From contig CALFSF010000144.1 in the NCBI GenBank assembly GCA_937917025.1, forward strand, positions 1 to 23,248: a stretch of DNA of 23,248 bases, written 5' to 3'. The translations under genes and the position numbers were made by a program. This stretch comes from an uncultured Paraburkholderia sp. Its GTDB lineage: Bacteria; Pseudomonadota; Gammaproteobacteria; Burkholderiales; Burkholderiaceae. Shown in pieces: positions 15,377 through 21,933 of this stretch. The notes under the pieces were generated by a model. It made no database searches. It was not told the origin of the DNA and was given only the letters and a program-made list of their open reading frames with translations. The stretch's first letter is position 1. Each line of letters opens with the position of its first letter.

Positions 15377-15443
15377 CTGCACCGCACGGGCGCGCCATGC
15401 AACCACATGAACTCGCGGTGCGCATGATCGCGAGCCGGTGCAG
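15377..15443. terminator. Possible structured bidirectional terminator between convergent genes
   Basis: An outer 8-bp stem CTGCACCG (15377-15384) / CGGTGCAG (15436-15443) encloses an inner stem CTCGCG / CGCGAG (15412-15434). It lies between the converging ICMT-like and rpiR genes. There is no T-run on either side, so termination is only suggested by position. Confidence 0.3.
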
Positions 15444-15478
15444 GAAAGCGCGATTCCCGGCCACAGTCGAACGATGCT

Positions 15479-16348
15479 TCAGGGCGTATCGGAGGAAGGC
15501 GGCCCGGCTTCCTGCGACAGCCTTGCTTTGGCATGCCGCATCTTCTCGAGTGTCTTCGGACCCAGCCTTAGCGCGACGCCGATGGCGAGCGCGTCCATGA
15601 TGCACAGATGCACGATGCGCGACACGCCCGGTGTATTCGGATCGATCGCGTTCGGCACGCGCAGAAGCAAGGGGATGTCCACGAGCCACGCGAGACGCGA
15701 GCCGACGTTCGTCAGGCCGATGGTTGTCGCGCCGCGCTCCTTCGCGATCTGGATGCTTTCGTTGACTTCGACGCTGCGTCCCGAATGCGAGATCGCGAAC
15801 GCGACGTCGCCGGGTTCCATCAGGCCCGCGTAAAGCCGTTGCAGATGGCCGTCGGTGAATGCGCTTGCCGCGATGTCGAGCCGCAGAAAACGCAACGCCG
15901 CGTCCTGCACCGCGAGCCCCGAGCCCGAACCGACGCCAAAGAAATACACGCGCCGCGCCGTGGCAATCGCCGAAATCGCAGCTTCGACCGCCGAGGGTTC
16001 CAGTGCGCCGCGCGCGTGCGTGATGCCTTGTACCGCCGCTTCACTGACCTTGTCGAAGAGCGTTTGCAGGTCGTCGTCGCGCGCGACGGCGGTCGACGCA
16101 TACGGCAGCCCGCCCGCGACGCTCTGCGCGAGCAGCATCTTGAAGTCGCGCAGCCCGTGTGCGCCGATCGCGCGGCAGAAGCGCGTCACCGAGGGCTCCG
16201 AGACGTCGGCGCGCTGCGCGAGTTCGGTGATGCTCGCGCGCATCGCGAAGTCGACGTCGCCGAGCACCATGTCGGCGACCTTGCGTTCGGCCGGCCGCAG
16301 CGATGCAAGCGTGTTGCGGATATGGGGAATCAGGTTCGGAGCGGACAC
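15479..16348 (-). CDS. MurR/RpiR-family transcriptional regulator
   Basis: A 289-residue sugar-responsive regulator. The N-terminal helix-turn-helix domain (residues 1-75) includes LRPAERKVADMVLGDVDFAM, then ITELAQRADVSEPSVTRFCR and LRDFKMLLAQ, the RpiR signature. The C-terminal SIS domain (about 115-265), with RVYFFGVGSGSGLAVQDAAL and DVAFAISHSGRSVEVNESI, binds phosphosugars in this family. The start codon is GTG at 16348 with AGGAA 8-9 bases upstream. It is the last gene of a minus-strand set after the ABC ATPase and SDR, and very probably controls the adjacent sugar ABC locus. Candidate operators lie at 18523 and 18688. The effector is unknown. Confidence 0.93.
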   Translation of the reverse strand: MSAPNLIPHIRNTLASLRPAERKVADMVLGDVDFAMRASITELAQRADVSEPSVTRFCRAIGAHGLRDFKMLLAQSVAGGLPYASTAVARDDDLQTLFDKVSEAAVQGITHARGALEPSAVEAAISAIATARRVYFFGVGSGSGLAVQDAALRFLRLDIAASAFTDGHLQRLYAGLMEPGDVAFAISHSGRSVEVNESIQIAKERGATTIGLTNVGSRLAWLVDIPLLLRVPNAIDPNTPGVSRIVHLCIMDALAIGVALRLGPKTLEKMRHAKARLSQEAGPPSSDTP

Positions 16349-16418
16349 CCGTGGGTTCCTGTTGGGTTAAAAACTCCGCGTTCCGTCATGGCTTCGACGG
16401 CTCCGGCAACACGCGGAT

Positions 16419-17501
16419 TCAGCCAAGCCTGGCACCACTGCCCGTGTCGAACAGATGCAGATGTCCGGCGGGCAGCCCAAGCGCGACACGCTGGCCAGGC
16501 TCGACCGTCGAGCGCTGACGCGTCGTGACGCACCACGTGCTGCCGCCAATTTGCCCGTACAGATGGGTTTCCGCGCCCGTCGGCTCGACGACTTCCACTT
16601 GCATCGCCACGCCCGTGTGCGCCGCGGTATCCGTTTCGATGTGTTCCGGCCGGATGCCGAGCGTCACGCGCGCGCCCGGCGCCGCATAAGCTTTCGCGGC
16701 CTCCGGCAGCGGAATCACATGGCCGTCGGAAAGCGCGAGCGCGAAGCCCAGGTCGCCCTGCACGATCGAGCCTTCCGCGAAATTCATAGAAGGCGAACCG
16801 AGGAAGCTCGCAACAAAGAGGTTCGCCGGACGATCGTAAAGTTCAAGCGGACGACCGACCTGCTCGATACGGCCCGCGTTCATCACGACGATGCGGTCGG
16901 CCATCGTCATCGCCTCGATCTGGTCGTGCGTGACGTAGATGATCGTGTTCTTCAGGCGCAGATGCAGTGCCTTGATTTCCGTGCGCATCTGCACACGCAG
17001 TTTGGCGTCGAGGTTCGAAAGCGGCTCGTCGAACAGGAACAGCGACGGCTCGCGCACCACCGCGCGGCCCATCGCGACACGCTGACGCTGGCCGCCCGAG
17101 AGCGCGCGCGGCAGACGGTCCAGATAGCTGCCGAGATTGAGCATCTTCGCGGCCGCCTCGATACGCGGCTTGAAATGCTTCTCCGACTCCTTGCGGATGC
17201 GCGGCCCGAACGCGATGTTTTCGTACACCGACAGATGCGGATAAAGCGCGTAGCTCTGGAACACCATCGAAATATTGCGTTCCTGCGGCGCAAGCGCGTT
17301 CGCCCGCGTGCCGCCGATCATCAGCTCGCCGCCGCTGATCTCCTCGAGACCGGCCACCATGCGCATCAGCGTGCTCTTGCCGCAGCCCGAAGGGCCGACC
17401 AGCACGACGAACTCGCCGTCTTCGATATGAAGGTCGATGCCATGCACGACCTGCGTATCGCCGTAGCGCTTGAAAATGCCGCTCAGTTGCACTGCTGCCA
17501 T
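16419..17501 (-). CDS. Sugar ABC transporter ATP-binding protein (UgpC/MalK type)
   Basis: A 360-residue ATPase that powers CUT1-type sugar importers. Walker A is GPSGCGKST (36-44), the Q-loop MVFQSYALYPHLSVYENIAFG (Gln82), the signature LSGGQRQRVAMGRA (134 onward), Walker B LFLFDEPLSNLDAKLR (Asp158-Glu159) and the H-loop VTHDQIEAMTMADRI (His192). The C-terminal 120 residues form the MalK-like TOBE/OB regulatory domain (VTLGIRPEHIE, VVEPTGAETHLYG). The length is normal for the family. It lies between the SDR (106 bp) and rpiR (70 bp) on the minus strand. The two permeases and binding protein on the plus strand lack an ATPase of their own, so this is their partner. Confidence 0.95.
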   Translation of the reverse strand: MAAVQLSGIFKRYGDTQVVHGIDLHIEDGEFVVLVGPSGCGKSTLMRMVAGLEEISGGELMIGGTRANALAPQERNISMVFQSYALYPHLSVYENIAFGPRIRKESEKHFKPRIEAAAKMLNLGSYLDRLPRALSGGQRQRVAMGRAVVREPSLFLFDEPLSNLDAKLRVQMRTEIKALHLRLKNTIIYVTHDQIEAMTMADRIVVMNAGRIEQVGRPLELYDRPANLFVASFLGSPSMNFAEGSIVQGDLGFALALSDGHVIPLPEAAKAYAAPGARVTLGIRPEHIETDTAAHTGVAMQVEVVEPTGAETHLYGQIGGSTWCVTTRQRSTVEPGQRVALGLPAGHLHLFDTGSGARLG

Positions 17502-17561
17502 GCTGTCCTCGTCAGGATCCAGGGCGCCGCGCGTGGTGCGCGACGTTCATCGTTCGAACCG

Positions 17562-17585
17562 CTTTAACTGCTTTAACTGCTTCAA
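17562..17585. repeat. Short tandem repeat in SDR-ATPase gap
   Basis: The 9-mer CTTTAACTG occurs twice in tandem (17562-17579), followed by a partial third copy CTTCAATC. It lies in the 106-bp gap between the SDR stop and the ATPase start, along with TTCGAA at 17553-17558. The role is unknown and it may be chance. Confidence 0.5.
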
Positions 17586-17607
17586 TCCTTAACACCGGGG
17601 CTTCGGC

Positions 17608-18381
17608 CTAGAACTGCTCCAGCGTCAGCTCCTCCGCCATCATGCGGTTGCCCGCCATCAGGCCGCCGTCCACCGGCAACGCCACGCCCGTGATCACCCG
17701 CGCCGCCGGCGACGCGAGGAACAGCACCGCGTCGGCGATATCGTCGGGCGTCGCGAAGTCGCGCAGCGGATACCACTTCTTGAGCGCCTCGAAAACCTGC
17801 GGATTCCTGTCGACGCGCGCCTGCCACGCCTGTGTCTTGACCGTGCCCGGACAGACAATGTTCGCGCGGATGCCGTAGCGCCCCAGCTCCAGCGCAAGCG
17901 CCTTCGTATAACTGATGAGGCCCGCCTTGGCCGCGCTATACGCCGGGTGCCCGAGCGACGCCATGCCGTTCACCGAGCCGATCAGCACGAGCACGCCGCG
18001 CTCGCGCTCGATCATCGATGCGCGCACCGCCTCGACCGTGTGATACGTGCCGTTCAGATTCAGATGGACGTCGCGCTGCCAGCTGGCGGCGTCGGTTTTT
18101 GCGAGCGTCAGGCCTTCGGCCGCGCCCGCGTTGGCGACCACCACGTCGACCGGCCCGCGCTCCGCCACGGCTTTTGCCACCGCGTCGCGCACCGCCGCGG
18201 CGTCGCCGATGTCGACCGCCACCGGTATTACACGCGCGGCGCCGGGTTCAGCGGCCAGCGTGGCAAGCGCTGCCGCGTCGATATCGAGCGCCAGCACCGT
18301 GTCGCCCTGTTCCACAAAGCGCCTGCACAACACCCTGCCGATTCCGCCGCAGGCACCCGTCACCAAGACCACGCGATTCAT
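17608..18381 (-). CDS. SDR-family dehydrogenase of the sugar ABC locus
   Basis: A 257-residue classical short-chain dehydrogenase/reductase. Motifs are VLVTGACGGIGRVLCRR (TGxxxGIG, residues 7-15), Asp32 after beta-2 (ALDIDAA, suggesting NAD+ preference), VVVANAGAAEG, Ser135 in IGSVNG, Tyr147 and Lys151 in YSAAKAGL, and NIVCPGTVKT. The C-terminus ITGVALPVDGGL is standard. ATG 18381 is preceded by GAGGA. Upstream in-frame sequence is Arg- and Lys-rich and non-SDR, so it was not included. It is the first gene of the minus-strand transcription unit, divergent from the sugar-binding protein. It probably oxidises the imported sugar or sugar alcohol, as polyol or sugar dehydrogenases do in such loci. 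The substrate is unknown. Confidence 0.9.
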   Translation of the reverse strand: MNRVVLVTGACGGIGRVLCRRFVEQGDTVLALDIDAAALATLAAEPGAARVIPVAVDIGDAAAVRDAVAKAVAERGPVDVVVANAGAAEGLTLAKTDAASWQRDVHLNLNGTYHTVEAVRASMIERERGVLVLIGSVNGMASLGHPAYSAAKAGLISYTKALALELGRYGIRANIVCPGTVKTQAWQARVDRNPQVFEALKKWYPLRDFATPDDIADAVLFLASPAARVITGVALPVDGGLMAGNRMMAEELTLEQF

Positions 18382-18522
18382 GTCCGTCCTCGCCGATGTT
18401 GCTTTTGCGCGCCGTTTCGCATGCGGCGACGCCTTGACTGCCCGTAAAACTGCTCCCTGATTCGTGCCTGCCGCCTCTTTCGCGACGGCCGCCGTCTCTC
18501 GTTGTTTTTGCCTTGCGACGCC

Positions 18523-18537
18523 TGTAAATTTCCTACA
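18523..18537 (-). promoter_or_regulatory. Candidate RpiR operator, copy 1
   Basis: Minus strand TGTAGGAAATTTACA, a partial palindrome (TGTA...TACA). It matches copy 2 in 12 of 15 positions. It lies 142 bp upstream of the SDR start. The TGTA-N7-TACA form resembles known RpiR/HexR-type sites. Assignment to the local RpiR protein is inference. Confidence 0.45.
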
Positions 18538-18687
18538 AACACGGCGCCTGGCGGGCTTTCCTGCCTCGCGGCTTTTGTCTCGCGCATTCCTGCACTGCAC
18601 AAAATATCGCTTCTTTACAGCATATTAAGCACAAATCGCCTGGATAAAAAATATGGCGAACCCTACGTGACAACTATTTTTTCGTCC

Positions 18688-18702
18688 TGTAGGATTTTTT
18701 CA
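18688..18702 (+). promoter_or_regulatory. Candidate RpiR operator, copy 2
   Basis: Plus strand TGTAGGATTTTTTCA, 12 of 15 identical to copy 1 but in the opposite orientation. It is 56 bp upstream of the binding-protein start. Each arm of the divergent locus thus has one copy facing its own gene. Confidence 0.42.
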
Positions 18703-18758
18703 AACAATCCAAACCCAGCGGCCGGCTACGGCGGCAGACCACCCCAGGAGAGACGAAA

Positions 18759-19991
18759 ATGTCGTTGCATGCACGTGCTTCACTTACGCTCGGCAAGCTG
18801 GCCGTTGCGCTTACCCTCGCCGGTATCGCAATGTCGGCACAGGCCGATACGGTCCGGGTGACCGTCGCCCACTACAGCGACGCGACCGCGCCGTACTTCG
18901 AGAAAATGGCCAAGGAGTTCGAAAAGGCCAATCCCGGCACCACGATCAAGATCGAAGACGTGAACTGGGACACGCTGCAACAAAAGCTGCAAACGGACAT
19001 CTCGGGCAACGCCAACGCCGATCTGGCGATCGTCGGCACGCGCTGGCTGCTGGACTTCGTGAAGGACGACGTGGCTGAGCCGCTCGACGGCTACATGGAC
19101 GCGTCGTTCAAGTCGCGCTTCATCGGCCCGTTCCTCGCACCGAGCGAGATCGGCGGCAAGACGTACGGCCTGCCGATCGCCGCATCCGCACGCGCGCTGT
19201 ACTACAACAAGGACCTGCTTGCCTCGGTCGGCTATCCGAACGGCCCGAAAACGTGGAACGACGTGATCGATGCGTCGAAGAAGCTGAAGGCGAAGGGCGT
19301 CGCCGGCTTCGGCCTGCAAGGCAAGGAAATCGAAACGGACGTGTACTTCTACTACGCGTTGTGGACCGAAGGCGGCGAAGTGCTCGGCAAGGACGGCAAG
19401 GCAGCGTTCAATTCGCCGGCTGGCGTGAAGGCCGCGACGATGTACAAGCAGATGATCGACGAAGGCCTGACGCAGCCCGGCGTGACCGGCTACAGCCGTG
19501 AAGACGTGCAGAACCTGTTCAAGCAGGGCCGCGTCGCGATGGTGATTTCCGCGCCGTTCCTCGCCAAGCAGATCAAGAAGGAAGCGCCGAACCTGAAGTA
19601 CGGCATCGATCCGGTGCCGATGGGCACGAAGGCCGCCACGTACGCCGTCACCGATTCGATCGTGATGTTCAAGAACTCGAAGGTGAAAAAGGACGCGTGG
19701 AAGTTCCTCGACTTCCTGTTCACGAAGCAGCCGCGCGTCGAGTTCACGAGCACGGAAGGTTTCCTGCCGACGACGAAGGCTGAAGCGACCGATCCGGTGT
19801 TCAACGATCCGGACACGAAGGCATTCGTCGCGCTGCTGCCGACCGCGAAGTTCGCACCGACGGTAACGGGCTGGGAAGACACCGCGAAGGCCGTGACCGA
19901 CGCGATGCAGGCGATTTACCTCGGCAAGGCCAAGCCGGCGGACGCGTTGAACAACGCGGCCACGCAGGCGAACAAGGCGCTGGGTCATTGA
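18759..19991 (+). CDS. Sugar ABC transporter substrate-binding protein
   Basis: A 410-residue periplasmic binding protein of the family 1 (MalE/UgpB-like) group. A clear signal peptide has its cleavage site at SAQA|DT after residue 29. The mature protein begins VRVTVAHYSDATAPYFEKMA, followed by FEKANPGTTIKIEDVNWDTL, a typical opening. GGKTYGLPIAASARALYYNK, PKTWNDVIDASKKLKAKG and FKQGRVAMVISAPF are family landmarks. The AGGAGA ribosome-binding site supports ATG 18759. It is the first gene of the plus-strand arm. A hairpin follows the stop, then the two permease genes, and a high binding-protein to permease ratio would be expected. Ligand is probably a sugar or polyol. The residues seen do not identify it. 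Confidence 0.95.
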   Translation: MSLHARASLTLGKLAVALTLAGIAMSAQADTVRVTVAHYSDATAPYFEKMAKEFEKANPGTTIKIEDVNWDTLQQKLQTDISGNANADLAIVGTRWLLDFVKDDVAEPLDGYMDASFKSRFIGPFLAPSEIGGKTYGLPIAASARALYYNKDLLASVGYPNGPKTWNDVIDASKKLKAKGVAGFGLQGKEIETDVYFYYALWTEGGEVLGKDGKAAFNSPAGVKAATMYKQMIDEGLTQPGVTGYSREDVQNLFKQGRVAMVISAPFLAKQIKKEAPNLKYGIDPVPMGTKAATYAVTDSIVMFKNSKVKKDAWKFLDFLFTKQPRVEFTSTEGFLPTTKAEATDPVFNDPDTKAFVALLPTAKFAPTVTGWEDTAKAVTDAMQAIYLGKAKPADALNNAATQANKALGH

Positions 19992-19995
19992 TGTA

Positions 19996-20037
19996 GCGGG
20001 CCGCCTCGAAGCATTGCATGCCTTGAGCGCGGCCCGT
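19996..20037 (+). terminator. Intercistronic hairpin after the binding-protein gene
   Basis: GCGGGCCGC (19996-20004) pairs with GCGGCCCGT (20029-20037), with partial further pairing of CTCGAAG with CCTTGAG inside. CAGTTTT follows shortly after. It begins 5 bp after the stop. Such hairpins commonly attenuate read-through or stabilise binding-protein mRNA. Confidence 0.6.
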
Positions 20038-20139
20038 TCGCAGTTTTCCGGGCCCGGGCGAACGTAGCGTTTAGCAGTCGAAGCAGTTCGAGCCCCGCCT
20101 TGATCGGCCCATTCTGGCGCGCCGGCGTGATATTGCATC

Positions 20140-21060
20140 ATGGCCGGCGCCTCTTTTGATCGAGCACGCATGAGCCGTCCCGCTTTTCCCCGCCTTTCGG
20201 CGCCCTGGTTGCTGATTGCGCCGAGCCTCGTCCTCGCGCTCTTCATCATCAGCTATCCGGTTTTCAGCATCGTGTGGCAGTCCGTGCATGAGGTATCGCG
20301 CTTTGGTGCGATCCGCGACTTCATCGGGCTGGAAAACTTCTACGCGATCTTTACCGATCCCGTGTTTCTCGACGTGGTGCGCCGCACGCTCGTGTGGACC
20401 GTGTGCGTCGTGGGCGGCACGATCCTCGCGTCGGTGCCGGTGGCGCTGGTGCTCAACCAGGATTTCCACGGTCGCGGCATTGCGCGCACGATCGTGATGT
20501 TGCCGTGGTCCGTTTCGCTGACGATGACGGCCGTTGTCTGGCGCTGGTCGTTCAACGACGACTACGGCATGGTCAATGTGACGCTTCAGCGTTTAGGCCT
20601 GATTTCCGGCCCGATTCACTGGCTCGCCACGCCGGGGCTCGCGTTCATCGTCGAAATCCTGGTCGGGATTCTGGTGTCCATTCCCTTTACCGTGACGATC
20701 CTGCTTGGCGGCCTGTCGTCGGTGCCGGGCGACATTTACGAAGCGGCGCGCATGGATGGCGCGAGCGCGTGGCAGATGTTCCGCAAGCTGACGCTACCGC
20801 TGCTGCGCCCGTTCGTGAACATGGCAATCCTGCTGAACGTGATTTACGTGTTCAACTCGTTCCCGATCATCTGGGTGATGACGCAGGGCGGACCCGACAA
20901 CGGCACGCACATTCTCGTGACCTATCTGTATGAACTTGGCTTCAGGCTTGGGCGGCCCGGCCAGGCGGCCGCCGTCTCGCTCATCATGCTGGTCATGCTG
21001 TTCATTTTCTCGATGGTGTATCTGCGCCTCCAGCCGAAATCATCAGGAGACCTCGCATGA
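20140..21060 (+). CDS. Sugar ABC transporter permease 1 (MalF/UgpA type)
   Basis: A 306-residue inner-membrane permease with six hydrophobic helices, the first at about residues 22-45 (APWLLIAPSLVLALFIISYP). The cytoplasmic EAA loop is EAARMDGASAWQMFRKLTLP (from residue 201), which docks the ATPase. SFPIIWVMTQGGPDNGTHIL is typical of the MalF-like partner. ATG 20140 is annotated, but ATG 20170 (protein starting MSRPAFPRLS) is equally plausible since neither has a strong ribosome-binding site. Its stop overlaps the next start (ATGA at 21057-21060). Confidence 0.93.
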   Translation: MAGASFDRARMSRPAFPRLSAPWLLIAPSLVLALFIISYPVFSIVWQSVHEVSRFGAIRDFIGLENFYAIFTDPVFLDVVRRTLVWTVCVVGGTILASVPVALVLNQDFHGRGIARTIVMLPWSVSLTMTAVVWRWSFNDDYGMVNVTLQRLGLISGPIHWLATPGLAFIVEILVGILVSIPFTVTILLGGLSSVPGDIYEAARMDGASAWQMFRKLTLPLLRPFVNMAILLNVIYVFNSFPIIWVMTQGGPDNGTHILVTYLYELGFRLGRPGQAAAVSLIMLVMLFIFSMVYLRLQPKSSGDLA

Positions 21061-21902
21061 GCATCAAGATGAAACGCACGCTCTGGTGCTGGCTCGCGCT
21101 TACGCCGCTGGTTATCGTGATTCTGTTTCCGTTCGCGGTGATGCTGTTCACCGCGCTCAAGCCCGCCAACGAAGTGTTCGTCTATCCGGCGCGCTGGCTG
21201 CCGGTGCACTGGCAGTGGCGGAACTTCGTCGATATGTGGACGGCGGCGAACTTCGGTGTGGCGTTGCGCAACAGCACGGTGATCAGCCTGCTTTCGACAG
21301 CATTGGCGCTGGCTGTCAGCCTGCCCGCGGCCTACGCGCTTGCACGCTTTCCGTTCAAGGGACGCGGCGTGTATCGCCAGTTCCTGCTCGTCACGCAGAT
21401 GCTTTCACCGATTCTGCTGGTGGTGGGTCTCTTCCGGCTCGCCGCGATGATTCCTTATGGCGACGGCAATCTGGTCGATTCGAAGATCGGCGTGATCGTT
21501 TCCTACGCGGCGTTCAACATCGCGTTTGCCGTGTGGATGCTGTCGTCGTATTTCCAGACCGTGCCACGCGATCTCGAGGAGTCGGCATGGCTCGAGGGCT
21601 GCAGCCGGACGAAGGCGGTTTTCAAGGTGTTCCTGCCGCTGGCGGTGCCCGCGATCGTCGTGACCGCGATCTTCACGTTCATCAATGCGTGGAACGAGTT
21701 TGCCGTGGTTTATACGCTCATCCGTTCGCCGGAGAACAAGACGCTGACCGTGCAGGTGACGGACATGGTGGCGGGCAAGTATGTCGTCGAATGGCATCTC
21801 GTGATGGCCGCGACGCTGTGCGCCACGTTGCCCGTTTCGGTCGTGTTCGCGTGGTTGCAGCGGTATCTGGTCAAGGGGCTGGCGCTGGGCGCGGTGAAGT
21901 GA
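21057..21902 (+). CDS. Sugar ABC transporter permease 2 (MalG/UgpE type)
   Basis: A 281-residue inner-membrane permease with six helices. The first is ALTPLVIVILFPFAVMLFTA, followed by LKPANEVFVYPARWLP, a typical MalG-like start. The EAA loop is EESAWLEGCSRTKAVFKVFL followed by PLAVP (from residue 174). AIFTFINAWNEFAVVYTLI is the characteristic later helix. It overlaps permease 1 by 4 bp and pairs with it to form the channel. CAGGAGA lies 7-13 bases upstream of its ATG. It is the last gene of the plus-strand arm and ends at a hairpin against the convergent next gene. Confidence 0.94.
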   Translation: MSIKMKRTLWCWLALTPLVIVILFPFAVMLFTALKPANEVFVYPARWLPVHWQWRNFVDMWTAANFGVALRNSTVISLLSTALALAVSLPAAYALARFPFKGRGVYRQFLLVTQMLSPILLVVGLFRLAAMIPYGDGNLVDSKIGVIVSYAAFNIAFAVWMLSSYFQTVPRDLEESAWLEGCSRTKAVFKVFLPLAVPAIVVTAIFTFINAWNEFAVVYTLIRSPENKTLTVQVTDMVAGKYVVEWHLVMAATLCATLPVSVVFAWLQRYLVKGLALGAVK

Positions 21903-21906
21903 GGGT

Positions 21907-21929
21907 GAGCGGCGAAGCCGTCGCCGCTC
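21907..21929. terminator. Hairpin between convergent genes
   Basis: A perfect 9-bp stem GAGCGGCGA / TCGCCGCTC with loop AGCCG. It lies in the 31-bp gap between the permease 2 stop and the stop of the minus-strand gene at 21934. It is a likely bidirectional terminator, although no T-run follows on the plus strand. Confidence 0.55.
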
Positions 21930-21933
21930 CGGT

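Larger units (their letters stand above)
18382..18758. promoter_or_regulatory. Divergent control region of the sugar ABC locus
   Basis: 377 bp between the divergent SDR and binding-protein starts. The stretch 18500-18720 is clearly AT-richer than its surroundings and must carry promoters for both arms. It holds two similar operator-like elements (18523-18537 and 18688-18702). An AGGAGA ribosome-binding site lies 7 bases before ATG 18759. I see no gene here. Confidence 0.6.

Noticed and set aside
15350..15478. Small gene in the gap between the ICMT-like gene and rpiR
   Set aside because: No frame with a ribosome-binding site or protein-like composition. The gap fits a convergent termination region.
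18780..20249. 489-codon minus-strand frame opposite the sugar-binding protein
   Set aside because: It is antisense to a clear binding protein with a signal peptide, and is Arg-rich and featureless.
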